Shown here piece after piece: positions 33,800 through 41,611 of a DNA stretch of 64,000 nt. The stretch is from NCBI RefSeq assembly GCF_001280085.1, contig NZ_LGED01000269.1, positions 62,001 to 126,000 on the forward strand, written 5' to 3'. Made by a program: the position numbers and the translations under genes. Below the pieces are notes generated by a model. The model searched no databases. It was not told the origin of the DNA and saw only the letters and a list, made by a program, of their open reading frames with translations. The stretch's first letter is position 1. Each line of letters opens with the position of its first letter. This DNA comes from Saccharothrix sp. NRRL B-16348 (lineage in GTDB: Bacteria; Actinomycetota; Actinomycetes; Mycobacteriales; Pseudonocardiaceae).

Positions 33800-34525
33800 C
33801 TAGAGGCGGACCAGGTCGCGGAGTTTGGCCAGCTTCGCGTCGCCGATGCCCTCGATCTCGCCCAACTGGTCCAGGGACGTGAACGGGCCGCGCTTCTGCC
33901 GGCGGTCGACGATTCGTTGCGCTGTCACCGGACCCACGCCCGGCAGGGTGTCCAGTTGGTCCTTGGTCGCGGTGTTCAGGTTCAGCGGCTCGGTCGTCGT
34001 GTCGGCCGATTGCGGGCCGGCGATGCCCACGGCGATCTGCTCGCCGTCGGCAACCTTGCGGGCGAGGTTCAACGGGGTCAGGTCGGCACCGGGGTTGGCA
34101 CCGCCCGCGGCTTGCAGGGCGTCGGCCACCCTGGCGCCGTTCGGGACCGTCACCAGGCCGGGGCTGGGCACCAGACCCACCACGTTGACGACGAGTTGCT
34201 CCTCGACACGGGTGACCGCGGCGGCCTCGGCCACCGGGAGGTCAGGTGGGCTCTCCGGCACGGGACGCTCCCACCACAGGGCCAGCGCGACCACCAGCGC
34301 CACCCCGGCCAGCACGCCCGCGAGCAGGATTCTGCGGCGGTGCGGCACGACGGGTTCGGGCAGCCAGCGGCGCAGCAGGCGACGCAGAGGGGTGTGCGGG
34401 TCCGGGCCGCCGTCCGACGAGACGAAGACCAGCGTCTCGGCGTCCGACGCGCGGTGTCTGCCCCGCTCCTGGGAGACGAGGGCCTTCAGCCGGGCGGTCG
34501 TGGTTTCCGGGTTCTTGTCGAACAT
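33800..34525 (-). CDS. comEA: ComEA family helix-hairpin-helix DNA-binding protein
   Basis: A 241-aa protein: cytoplasmic N-terminus, one membrane segment (about 53-73; ILLAGVLAGVALVVALALWW), an SLBB domain (about 95-160; VVNVVGLVPSPGLVTVPNGA) and a C-terminal double helix-hairpin-helix (about 178-241; LNLNTATKDQLDTLPGVGPV, GEIEGIGDAKLAKLRDL). The architecture is that of the ComEA DNA receptor that hands DNA to ComEC. ATG 34525 gives MFDKNPETTTARLKALVSQ. Upstream of comEC in one direction, as in M. tuberculosis Rv2415c-Rv2414c. Natural competence is not established in these bacteria. Confidence 0.9.
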   Translation of the reverse strand: MFDKNPETTTARLKALVSQERGRHRASDAETLVFVSSDGGPDPHTPLRRLLRRWLPEPVVPHRRRILLAGVLAGVALVVALALWWERPVPESPPDLPVAEAAAVTRVEEQLVVNVVGLVPSPGLVTVPNGARVADALQAAGGANPGADLTPLNLARKVADGEQIAVGIAGPQSADTTTEPLNLNTATKDQLDTLPGVGPVTAQRIVDRRQKRGPFTSLDQLGEIEGIGDAKLAKLRDLVRL

Positions 34526-34611
34526 GAGGTCGACGTTAGGCCGGATGGAGCAGGGGGTGGAGCGGGTGTTGTGGATCTGTGGATAAGTGGCCGAATGATG
34601 GATAACGCGGC

Positions 34612-35454
34612 CTAGGACACCCCTCCGGGCAACACCACCACACCCAGCACACCGGGACCCGTGTGCGCGCCGATCACGGCTCCGACCTCGGAAATCAGGC
34701 ATCCGGTCGAGCCGGGCACGCGTTCGTCCAGCAACGTCGCCAGCTCCGCCGCGCGTTCCGGCGCGGCCAGGTGGTGGACAGCCAGGCCGACCGGCCCGGA
34801 ACCCGACGCCGACGCGGCCAGGTCGACCAGCCTGGCGATCGCCCGCCCCATCGTCCGCACCTTCTCCAACGGCACGATCCGACCGTCGTCCACGTGCAGC
34901 AGCGGCTTCACCGCCAGCGCGGTGCCCACCAACGCGGCCGCGGCGCCGATCCGCCCACCCCGCCGCAGGTGGTCGAGCGTCTCCACGCAGAAGAACATCT
35001 TGACCCGGGCGGCGGCGGCCACCGCGGCTTCCTCCGCGCACTCCGCGTCACCACCCGCGGCGCACGCGGCCAGCGCGGCGAACCCCAGCCCCATGCCCGT
35101 GGCCCGCGAGTCGACCACCCTGATCCGGCTCGGGTCGACCTCCTCCGCGGCCAACCGCGCGGCCTCCCACGTGCCCGAAAGGTCACGGGACAGGTGCACG
35201 GACACGATCGCCTCCGCACCTTCGGCCAGCGCGGACCGGTACACGTCGGCCAGCTCGCCCGGCGTCGGCCGGGACGTGGTCACCCGGCGGTGCTCCCCCA
35301 ACGCGGCGGCCAGCTCGGCCGGACCGAAGTCCACCCCGTCCAGCCTGCCGCGACCGTCCACGGTCACGTGCAGCGGCACGACCCGGACGCCGTGCCGCTC
35401 GGCGAACCCCTCGGGCAGGTACGCCGTGGAGTCGGTGACGATCGTGGTGGACAC
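34612..35454 (-). CDS. DegV family protein
   Basis: A 280-aa DegV-fold fatty-acid-binding protein. N-terminal TTIVTDSTAYLPEGFAERHG, the TSRPTPGELADVY acid-binding loop, VSVHLSRDLSGTWEAARLA, and C-terminal GAVIGAHTGPGVLGVV are diagnostic. Members act as FakB-like fatty-acid carriers for phosphorylation or have unknown roles. GTG 35454 begins VSTTIVTDS. It lies 11 bp after the OctT-like gene, and is directly after it in M. tuberculosis too. Confidence 0.92.
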   Translation of the reverse strand: MSTTIVTDSTAYLPEGFAERHGVRVVPLHVTVDGRGRLDGVDFGPAELAAALGEHRRVTTSRPTPGELADVYRSALAEGAEAIVSVHLSRDLSGTWEAARLAAEEVDPSRIRVVDSRATGMGLGFAALAACAAGGDAECAEEAAVAAAARVKMFFCVETLDHLRRGGRIGAAAALVGTALAVKPLLHVDDGRIVPLEKVRTMGRAIARLVDLAASASGSGPVGLAVHHLAAPERAAELATLLDERVPGSTGCLISEVGAVIGAHTGPGVLGVVVLPGGVS

Positions 35455-35465
35455 GAGTGCCGAGA

Positions 35466-36197
35466 CTACGGCTCCGCCGCACCCGAGTGGCCGACCGCCA
35501 CGGACCTGATCAGTTCCGCCATGGCCTGCCCGACCAGCTCGTGCCCTTCCCAGCCCCAGTGCATGCCGTCCGGGTTGCCGAGCCGTGACCGAACGTGGTC
35601 GCCCACGAGCGGCGGCACGTCCAGCAGCGGCACGCCCGCCCCGTCCGCCCACTCGCGCAGCGCGCGCTCCCCCGCCGCACGTCCACTGTGCACACCGGCG
35701 TAAGCAGCCGAACAGTGCACTGAGGGTGTCATCCCGACCACCCTGATACCCGGCTGAAGAGCACGCACCGCGCACACCGAGTCGTCCAGGTACCGCACGG
35801 TCAGGCGAGGCGGCAGCGCCACCGGGTACCCGCAGAACGCCCGCGACAGCACCGGCTGCAACGTCCGGTACCCGGCCCGCGCCCGCCGCCGCAGCCCGTC
35901 CGGCCGCAGGTAGCGCAGGCCCTGCCGCAGGTAGGTCGGCAACGGCGACGGCAACGTGTCCATGTGCCCCACTGCCAGCACCAACACGTCCGTGCGCGGC
36001 AGCAACGACCACACCCGCGGATCGCCGGTCAACGACCACCAGGCGTCCCGGGCCGTCCAGCCGAACCCCGCCGCCAGCTCCGCGTGCCCGCCCAACGCCG
36101 ACGCCGCGACGTTCGGCCACAAGCGAGGGTGATCGGCGGGCAACGGGCCCTGCGGACCGTGGAACGAGAGCGAATCGCCGAGGACGAGCAGTCTCAC
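35466..36197 (-). CDS. SGNH hydrolase family protein, OctT-like (diglucosylglycerate octanoyltransferase family)
   Basis: A 243-aa SGNH/GDSL protein. Block I nucleophile Ser is in RLLVLGDSLSFHG, and block V D-x-x-H is in NPDGMHWGWEGHELVG. Its place directly after a GpgP-like phosphatase and before DegV is the arrangement of M. tuberculosis Rv2419c-Rv2418c-Rv2417c, where the SGNH protein OctT octanoylates diglucosylglycerate in methylglucose lipopolysaccharide synthesis. Same activity here is inference. GTG 36197 overlaps the upstream TGA by 4 bp (GTGA). Confidence 0.82.
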   Translation of the reverse strand: MRLLVLGDSLSFHGPQGPLPADHPRLWPNVAASALGGHAELAAGFGWTARDAWWSLTGDPRVWSLLPRTDVLVLAVGHMDTLPSPLPTYLRQGLRYLRPDGLRRRARAGYRTLQPVLSRAFCGYPVALPPRLTVRYLDDSVCAVRALQPGIRVVGMTPSVHCSAAYAGVHSGRAAGERALREWADGAGVPLLDVPPLVGDHVRSRLGNPDGMHWGWEGHELVGQAMAELIRSVAVGHSGAAEP

Positions 36198-36808
36198 CGG
36201 GTGATTCCGGCGTTGTACGACGACAGCCGCCACCTGCCGTCGCCGTGCGGACGGCGGTTGAACACCGTCCAGTGGCAGTTGCCGATGCCGCCCAGCAGCC
36301 CCCACCGGTCGACCGGCAGCTCCAGCAACCGCCCGGTCAACGCGCTGATCAGGCCTCCGTGCGCGCACAGCATCACCGTGCCGGAGAACTCCGCGTCCAC
36401 CTCCGCCACCACGGCGAGCGCGCGCTCGGCGACCTCCACGCGCGTCTCGCCGTCCGGCGGCGCCAGGGTGCCGTCGGCACGCCACAGCTCCAGCGCGCCC
36501 GGCCACTCCGCCTCGATCTCCGTCGAGGTCAGCCCCTGCCACTTGCCCAGGTGCGTCTCGCGCAGCCGTTCGTCCACGCGCAGGGCGACGCCGGTCGCGT
36601 CGGTGAACACCGTGGCGGTGTCCCTGGCGCGGTGCAGGTCGGAGGCGACCACCAGCTCGGGCTCGAACCCGGCGAGCACCGGCACCGCGAACCGCGCCTG
36701 GTTCCACCCGGTCTCGGTCAGCGACGAGTCCAGGTGGCCCTGCATGCGGCCGGTCGCGTTGTAGTCGGTCTCACCGTGCCGCCACAGCACGAGCCGGTTC
36801 AGGGTCAT
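36194..36808 (-). CDS. histidine phosphatase family protein, GpgP-like
   Basis: A 204-aa phosphoglycerate-mutase-like phosphatase. The catalytic-His motif is LVLWRHGETDYNATGRMQGH, the second Arg/Glu block is RLRETHLGKWQGLTSTE, and the second His is in VMLCAHGGLISALTG. Synteny with Rv2419c suggests glucosyl-3-phosphoglycerate phosphatase, making glucosylglycerate. ATG 36808 overlaps the rsfS stop by 4 bp (ATGA), so rsfS, this gene and the OctT-like gene form one translationally coupled string. Confidence 0.88.
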   Translation of the reverse strand: MTLNRLVLWRHGETDYNATGRMQGHLDSSLTETGWNQARFAVPVLAGFEPELVVASDLHRARDTATVFTDATGVALRVDERLRETHLGKWQGLTSTEIEAEWPGALELWRADGTLAPPDGETRVEVAERALAVVAEVDAEFSGTVMLCAHGGLISALTGRLLELPVDRWGLLGGIGNCHWTVFNRRPHGDGRWRLSSYNAGITR

Positions 36809-37191
36809 GCCTCGGCGACCTCGTCGGCCGGTGGACCGGCGTCGAACTCGATCCGCGGGCAGTCCTTCCACAGCCGCTCCAGGCCGTAGAAGGTGCGCTC
36901 CTCGACGTGCTGGACGTGCACGACCACGTCCACGAAGTCCAGCAGGACCCAACGACCTTCGCGCGCGCCTTCACGGCGGACCGCCTTGCGGCCGGCCTCG
37001 CGCAACTTCTCCTCAACGCTGTCCACGATCGCGCCGACCTGCCGCTCGTTCGGAGCGGAGGCGATCACGAAGCAGTCCGTGATCACCAGTTGGTCGGACA
37101 CGTCGAGCACGATCACGTCGTGCGCTTTCTTGTCGGACGCCGCGCTCGCGGCGACCAGCGCCAACCGTCGTGCCTCGTCGGTGGCTGCCAC
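36805..37191 (-). CDS. rsfS: ribosomal silencing factor RsfS
   Basis: A 128-aa RsfS/Iojap protein: DVIVLDVSDQLVITDCFVIA, SAPNERQVGAIVDSVEEKLR and GRWVLLDFVDVVVHVQHVEE then RTFYGLERLWKDCP are the family signature. It binds L14 on the 50S subunit and blocks subunit joining in starvation. GTG 37191 is chosen over the upstream ATG (37203) and GTG (37206) because GAGGAG lies 5-8 nt before it. In an operon with nadD upstream (about 70 bp). Confidence 0.93.
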   Translation of the reverse strand: MAATDEARRLALVAASAASDKKAHDVIVLDVSDQLVITDCFVIASAPNERQVGAIVDSVEEKLREAGRKAVRREGAREGRWVLLDFVDVVVHVQHVEERTFYGLERLWKDCPRIEFDAGPPADEVAEA

Positions 37192-37260
37192 GTCACTCCT
37201 CATCACACCGGCGGACGCCTATACGCCCGCACGAGTCAATGAGGGTACCGGCGTCCCGGC

Positions 37261-37854
37261 TCAGTCCGGCATCGAGTAAAGCCGGCGCTTGGAGATGTAC
37301 TGAACGACACCATCCGGCACGAGGTACCAGACGGGCAGTCCGGACGCCGTCCGGGCGCGCACGGCGGTCGAGGAGATGGCCATCGCGGGCACCTCCACCA
37401 GCGACACCGCGCCCGGCGGCAGGTGCGTGTCGACCAGTTCGTAACCCGGTCGGGTGACCCCGATGAAGTGGGCGAGGTCGAACACGTCGTCCGCGCGCCG
37501 CCAGGACAGGATCTGCTCCAGCGCGTCCGCGCCGGTGATGAAGAACAGGTCTCCGTCCGGGTACCTGACCTTGAGGTCGGTGAGGGTGTCGACGGTGTAC
37601 GTCGGCCCTGGCCGGTCGATGTCCACCCGGCTGACCGAGAACCGGGGGTTGGACGCGGTGGCGATGACCGTCATCAGGTACCGGTCCTCGGCGGCGCTGA
37701 CCTCGCGTTCCGTCTTCTGCCAGGGCTGGCCCGTCGGCACGAAGACGACTTCGTCGAGGTCGAAGCGGGCCTGGACCTCGCTGGCCGCGACCAGGTGGCC
37801 GTGGTGCACCGGGTCGAAGGTGCCACCCATGACGCCGATCCGCCGGTTCGACAT
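37261..37854 (-). CDS. nadD: nicotinate-nucleotide adenylyltransferase
   Basis: A 197-aa NadD, which joins ATP to nicotinate mononucleotide in NAD synthesis. The nucleotidyltransferase motif [20 protein letters not shown] (HxGH), [17 protein letters not shown], and C-terminal [17 protein letters not shown] (SSTxxR) are intact. ATG 37854 begins [11 protein letters not shown]; the long upstream open frame is Arg/Pro-rich and overlaps a terminator hairpin. Head of the nadD-rsfS-gpgP-octT-degV block. Confidence 0.95.
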   Translation of the reverse strand: MSNRRIGVMGGTFDPVHHGHLVAASEVQARFDLDEVVFVPTGQPWQKTEREVSAAEDRYLMTVIATASNPRFSVSRVDIDRPGPTYTVDTLTDLKVRYPDGDLFFITGADALEQILSWRRADDVFDLAHFIGVTRPGYELVDTHLPPGAVSLVEVPAMAISSTAVRARTASGLPVWYLVPDGVVQYISKRRLYSMPD

Positions 37855-37877
37855 GGGACGTGAGCCTAGTTCGGGTG

Positions 37878-37920
37878 GTGCGCGGGCGGCCGGTCGCTCC
37901 CCGAAAGGCCGCCCGCGCAC
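37878..37920 (-). terminator. hairpin terminator downstream of the P450/ferredoxin array
   Basis: GTGCGCGGGCGGCC (37878-37891), 15-nt loop, GGCCGCCCGCGCAC (37907-37920): perfect 14-bp stem between the last ferredoxin (ends 38050) and the nadD start (37854). It would end the minus-strand P450 transcript. No T-run. Confidence 0.7.
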
Positions 37921-38049
37921 TCGACTCCCGGTCGCGGCCCTGGGGGAGTAGGCCGCATCCGCGGATCGCGCGGCCCACCCCGAATCAGAGCCGCACGACG
38001 GAGGAACGCGCACGTCACGCGGCTATGACGCGATCGGCCGAACTTTTTT

Positions 38050-38271
38050 CTAGAGCTGCGGCGCGAGCACCGTGCCGTCCGCCGAACGCACCAGGATGGC
38101 CTCCATCGGGCACGACTCCGCCGCGTCGACCACCGCGTCGTCCGGGTCGACCCCCGCCTTCACCGGCGTGGACGTGCCGCCTTCGAGCCGGAAGTGGTCG
38201 GGCGCGATCGACGTGCACATGCCCGTGCCGAGGCAGGCGCCCCGGTCGACTTCGATCGTCCACTCGCTCAT
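38050..38271 (-). CDS. [3Fe-4S]-type ferredoxin (copy 1)
   Basis: A 73-aa ferredoxin with ligands C13, C19 and C54 (RGACLGTGMCTSIAPDHF ... ESCPMEAI). The fourth ligand position is T16 (CxxTxxC), so a [3Fe-4S] cluster is expected. It should pass electrons to the P450 immediately upstream (stop to start 4 nt). It differs from copy 2 at only 5 of 73 residues (E30D, A39S, G40P, T67A, L73P), much less than the flanking P450s differ. Confidence 0.95.
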   Translation of the reverse strand: MSEWTIEVDRGACLGTGMCTSIAPDHFRLEGGTSTPVKAGVDPDDAVVDAAESCPMEAILVRSADGTVLAPQL

Positions 38272-38275
38272 CGGT

Positions 38276-39460
38276 CTACCACCTCACCAGTAGGCGTTCG
38301 GGTCCTCGCACCAGTCTGCCCTTCTTGAACTTCACCTCGTCGGCCAGTTCCAGGCGCGGGAACCTATTGAGCAAGGTCGAGATGGAGACCTGCAACTCCA
38401 TCCTTGCCAAGGGCGCGCCGATGCAGTGGTGCACGCCGTGGCCGAACGCGAAGTGCGGGTTGTGCTCGCGGTGGAAGTCCAGCTCATGGGGGTTGGGGAA
38501 GACCGCGGGGTCGCGGTTGGCCACGAGACCGTCCACGAACACCGCCTCGCCCGCGCGGATCGTCACGCCCGACAGCTCGACGTCGGCGGTGGCGATCCGG
38601 GGGAAGCCGGGCGAGCCGGACAGCTTCGTGATCCGCAGCAGCTCCTCCACGGCGGCGGGCACCAGCGACGGGTCGGCGCGCAGTTCGGCCAGCCGCTCGG
38701 GGTGGGTGAGCAGCTGGTAGACGAAGTTGCCGATCTCGCTGCCGGTCGTCTCGTGGCCCGCGATGAGCAGCGTGACGCCGAACGACACCAGCTCCTCCTC
38801 GGTGAGCCGGTCGTCGTTGTCGTGCGCGTGGACCAGCACGGTGAGCATGTCGTCGGCGGGGTGCTCGCGCTTGTCCTCGACCAGGTCGCGGATGTACGCG
38901 CGCAGCGACGCCGCCGCAGCCTCGATCTCGGGCACGGTGAACGCGGTGATCGCCACCGCCGCGTCCGACCACTCGCGGAACTTGGCCCGGTCCAGCGCCG
39001 GCACGCCGAGCATCTCGCTGATGAGCGTGATCGCCACGGGCATGGCCAGGCCGTCCACCAGGTCGGCGGGCGGTCCCTGCGCCTCGATGTCGTCCAGCAG
39101 GCCGTCCACGATCTGCTGGGCGCGTTCGCGCAACTGCCCGGTGCGACGGGCGGTGAACGCCTTGGCCAGGATCCGGCGCAGCCTGGTGTGCTCGGGCGGG
39201 TCCATGCTCAGGATCGTGGTGATGTGCGGCACCTCGGGCATGGTCCGCGGCGGGTCGTAGTCGGCGTCCATCACCGGCGCGCGGCGGAACCTCGGGTCGG
39301 CCAGCACGACCTTGGCGTCGGCGTAACGGGTGGCCAGCCAGGCTTCGCGGCCGTACGGCAGGCGCACCCGTGCCACCGGCTCGTCCCGCTGGAGCTCCAG
39401 GTACGTCTCGTGGACGACGAGGTCGTCCGGCTCGGGGAACGGGTAGGGCCTGGCCGCCAT
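38276..39460 (-). CDS. cytochrome P450 (copy 1)
   Basis: A 394-aa soluble bacterial P450. I-helix oxygen-activation motif LLIAGHETTGSEIGNF, K-helix E-x-x-R in AAVEELLRITKL, and heme loop FAFGHGVHHCIGAPLARME with the Cys ligand. ATG 39460 is preceded by GTGGGGG; the upstream start at 39487 has no ribosome-binding site. Same length as copy 2 and alignable along its length, but clearly diverged (for example TGSEIGN versus TANQIGN and FAFGHG versus IMFGHG), so substrates may differ. No biosynthetic core genes adjoin. Confidence 0.95.
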   Translation of the reverse strand: MAARPYPFPEPDDLVVHETYLELQRDEPVARVRLPYGREAWLATRYADAKVVLADPRFRRAPVMDADYDPPRTMPEVPHITTILSMDPPEHTRLRRILAKAFTARRTGQLRERAQQIVDGLLDDIEAQGPPADLVDGLAMPVAITLISEMLGVPALDRAKFREWSDAAVAITAFTVPEIEAAAASLRAYIRDLVEDKREHPADDMLTVLVHAHDNDDRLTEEELVSFGVTLLIAGHETTGSEIGNFVYQLLTHPERLAELRADPSLVPAAVEELLRITKLSGSPGFPRIATADVELSGVTIRAGEAVFVDGLVANRDPAVFPNPHELDFHREHNPHFAFGHGVHHCIGAPLARMELQVSISTLLNRFPRLELADEVKFKKGRLVRGPERLLVRW

Positions 39461-39580
39461 CGCAAAACCCCCACTGCCGGTGATCACTTGCCCCCGACAG
39501 TAGGTACCCCGCCGATCACGCGGGACGTGCTCCGCGACGCCGCTACGGCTTTCACCGGCGGCGCTGCGGAGCCCTGTCCG

Positions 39581-39802
39581 CTAGGGCTGCGGCGCGAGCA
39601 CCGCGCCGTCCGCCGAACGCACCAGGATGGCCTCCATCGGGCACGACTCCGCCGCGTCCACCACCGCGTCGTCCGGGTCGACCGGCGACTTCACCGGCGT
39701 GGACGTGCCACCGTCCAGCCGGAAGTGGTCGGGCGCGATCGACGTGCACATGCCCGTCCCGAGGCACGCGCCCCGGTCGACTTCGATCGTCCACTCGCTC
39801 AT
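39581..39802 (-). CDS. [3Fe-4S]-type ferredoxin (copy 2)
   Basis: A 73-aa ferredoxin, near-identical to copy 1 with the same ligand set C13/C19/C54 and T16 in the CxxTxxC motif. ATG 39802 lies 4 nt after the stop of P450 copy 2, preceded by GGTGGTAGTCCG. The strong conservation between copies suggests recent gene conversion or shared contacts with a common reductase. Confidence 0.95.
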   Translation of the reverse strand: MSEWTIEVDRGACLGTGMCTSIAPDHFRLDGGTSTPVKSPVDPDDAVVDAAESCPMEAILVRSADGAVLAPQP

Positions 39803-39806
39803 CGGA

Positions 39807-40991
39807 CTACCACCTCACCGGCAGCGCCTGCGGACCGCGGATGAGCCGGCCCCTCTTGAACGTCACGTCGCCGTCCAGGCTGAGCCGCGGGAACCGCTTG
39901 AGCAGGGTGCCGATCGCGACCTGCAGCTCCATCCGGGCCAGGGGCGCGCCGATGCAGTGGTGGGCGCCGTGGCCGAACATGATGTGCGGGTTGTGCTCGC
40001 GGTGGAAGTCCAGCTCGTGCGGGTTGGCGAACACCGACGGGTCGCGGTTCGCCGTGACGTTGTTGACGAACACCGCCTCACCGGGCTTGATCGTCACGCC
40101 GGACAGCTCGACCTCCGCGGTCGCGATCCGGGGGAAGCCCGCGGAGCCGCCCAGCGCGGTGAACCGCAGCAGCTCCTCGATCGCGGCGGGCAGCAGCGAC
40201 GGGTCGGACCTCAGCTCGGCGAGCCGGTCCGGCCTGCGCAGCAGGTGGAACACGAAGTTGCCGATCTGGTTCGCGGTGGTCTCGTGCCCCGCCACCAGCA
40301 GCGTCACCCCGAACGAGACCAGCTCCGGCTCGCTGAGCCGATCCTCGTTGTCGCGCGCGGCGATCAGCACGGAGAGCATGTCGTCGGCGGGCTCGGCGCG
40401 CTTGCGCTCCACCAGCCCGGCGATGTAGCCCCGCAGCGCCTGACCGGCCGCCATGATCTCCTCGGGGGTGAACGCGGTGATCGCCACCGCGCCCTCCGAC
40501 CAGGCGCGGAACTGGTCGCGGTCCTCGATCGGCACGCCGAGCATCTCGCAGATGATCGTGATGGGCAGCGGCATGGCCAGCGCCTCGACGAGGTTCGCGG
40601 GCGGACCCTGCTCCTCCATGGCGTCCAGCAGGCCGTCCACGATCCCCTGGGCGCGCTCGCGCAGCTGCTCGGTGCGCCGCGCCGTGAACGCCTTCGCGAC
40701 CAGCTTGCGCAGCCGCGTGTGGTCCGGCGGGTCCATGCTCAGGATGTTGGTGTCGGTCGGCATCGTCGGCAGGGTGCGCGGCACGTCGGCGCCCGGCTCC
40801 ATCACCGCCGCGCGGCTGAACCTCGCGTCCGCCAGCACGGTCTTGACGTCCTCGTAGCGGGTGGCCAGCCAGCCCTCGCCGCCGTAGGGCAGCCGCACCC
40901 TGGCCACCGGCTCGTCCCGTTGCAGCTCGAAGTAGGTGGGATTGATCTCGAGCTGGTCGAGCTCGGCGAACGGATAGGACCTGGTCTCCAT
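39807..40991 (-). CDS. cytochrome P450 (copy 2)
   Basis: A 394-aa P450 with I-helix LLVAGHETTANQIGNF, K-helix AAIEELLRFTAL, and heme loop IMFGHGAHHCIGAPLARME. ATG 40991 follows GGGGGTAGACG. A consensus-like promoter (TTGACG, 17 bp, TACTGT on the minus strand) and a 20-bp palindrome sit directly upstream, just below the TetR stop, so this unit is the promoter-proximal member of the array. Substrate unknown. Confidence 0.95.
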   Translation of the reverse strand: METRSYPFAELDQLEINPTYFELQRDEPVARVRLPYGGEGWLATRYEDVKTVLADARFSRAAVMEPGADVPRTLPTMPTDTNILSMDPPDHTRLRKLVAKAFTARRTEQLRERAQGIVDGLLDAMEEQGPPANLVEALAMPLPITIICEMLGVPIEDRDQFRAWSEGAVAITAFTPEEIMAAGQALRGYIAGLVERKRAEPADDMLSVLIAARDNEDRLSEPELVSFGVTLLVAGHETTANQIGNFVFHLLRRPDRLAELRSDPSLLPAAIEELLRFTALGGSAGFPRIATAEVELSGVTIKPGEAVFVNNVTANRDPSVFANPHELDFHREHNPHIMFGHGAHHCIGAPLARMELQVAIGTLLKRFPRLSLDGDVTFKRGRLIRGPQALPVRW

Positions 40992-41002
40992 CGTCTACCC
41001 CC

Positions 41003-41054
41003 ATGTAAGCATTCGCTTACATCCGACAGTAGGCAGGTCGTTACCTACCGTCAA
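41003..41054 (-). promoter_or_regulatory. promoter with TetR-type palindromic operator for the P450/ferredoxin array
   Basis: Minus-strand -35 TTGACG (41054-41049), 17-bp spacer, -10 TACTGT (41031-41026). Immediately downstream is the perfect palindrome ATGTAAGCATTCGCTTACAT (41003-41022; 8-bp arms, 4-bp spacer), which would overlap the transcription start. The -35 overlaps the TetR stop codon. A second, imperfect dyad (GTAGG...CCTAC) covers the spacer. The size and form fit a TetR dimer site. Confidence 0.82.
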
Positions 41055-41611
41055 CCGGGTTCGGTGTGTTCCAACAGGACGGAGGCGGCTTGCGTCACCA
41101 GCGACGCGACGGTCGCGGCGTCCGCGTTCGCGAGGGGTTGTTTGCCGAACACCGTCCGCAGCACACCGATACCCACGACCCACGCCAGGACGAGGTCCGC
41201 GCGCAACTCCGCGTCCTCCGCGTCCGTGAGTGACGCCAGAGCGCGCGCGTACTCCTCGCCCAACTGCCGCCGCACGACCTCCGCCGCCGAGTCGTGGTGC
41301 GAGGACCGCAGCACCGCGTACAACGGGTGGTCCTCGCGCCTCGGCTTCTCCTCCATCATCCTCAGCAGCACGTTGCGCAACAGGTGCTCGGCGGGCGAGT
41401 CCTCCAGCAGCTCACGGCTCTGCGTGGCCAGCACGGTCGCGAACAGGGCGTCCTTGCTGCCGTAGTAGCGGAACAGCAACGCCTGGTTCACGCCCGCGAG
41501 GCTCGCGATGTCACGCACCGTGGTGCGGTCGAACCCGCGCTCGCCGAACAGCTTCGTCGCGGCGTCCAGCAACGCCGCCTTGGTCGCGGCGGCGTCACGG
41601 GGCCTGCTCAC
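41051..41611 (-). CDS. TetR/AcrR family transcriptional regulator
   Basis: A 186-aa TetR regulator. N-terminal [23 protein letters not shown] then [20 protein letters not shown]. The C-terminal ligand domain is variable. GTG 41611 overlaps the proA TGA by 4 bp (GTGA), so it is translated from the proA message; the open frame upstream of it is proA shadow. It sits directly upstream of the P450/ferredoxin array, and the 20-bp palindrome there is its likely target. Ligand unknown, perhaps a P450 substrate. Confidence 0.92.
   Translation of the reverse strand: MSRPRDAAATKAALLDAATKLFGERGFDRTTVRDIASLAGVNQALLFRYYGSKDALFATVLATQSRELLEDSPAEHLLRNVLLRMMEEKPRREDHPLYAVLRSSHHDSAAEVVRRQLGEEYARALASLTDAEDAELRADLVLAWVVGIGVLRTVFGKQPLANADAATVASLVTQAASVLLEHTEPG

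Larger units (their letters stand above)
38050..40991 (-). repeat. tandem duplication of a P450-ferredoxin cassette
   Basis: Two head-to-tail units, 38050-39460 and 39581-40991, each about 1.41 kb, each P450 (394 aa) then ferredoxin (73 aa) with a 4-nt gap. The TACTGTCGG promoter block recurs upstream of both P450s (minus strand, near 39523 and 41026). The ferredoxin genes are nearly identical along their length; the P450s are about two-thirds identical by eye. Confidence 0.9.
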
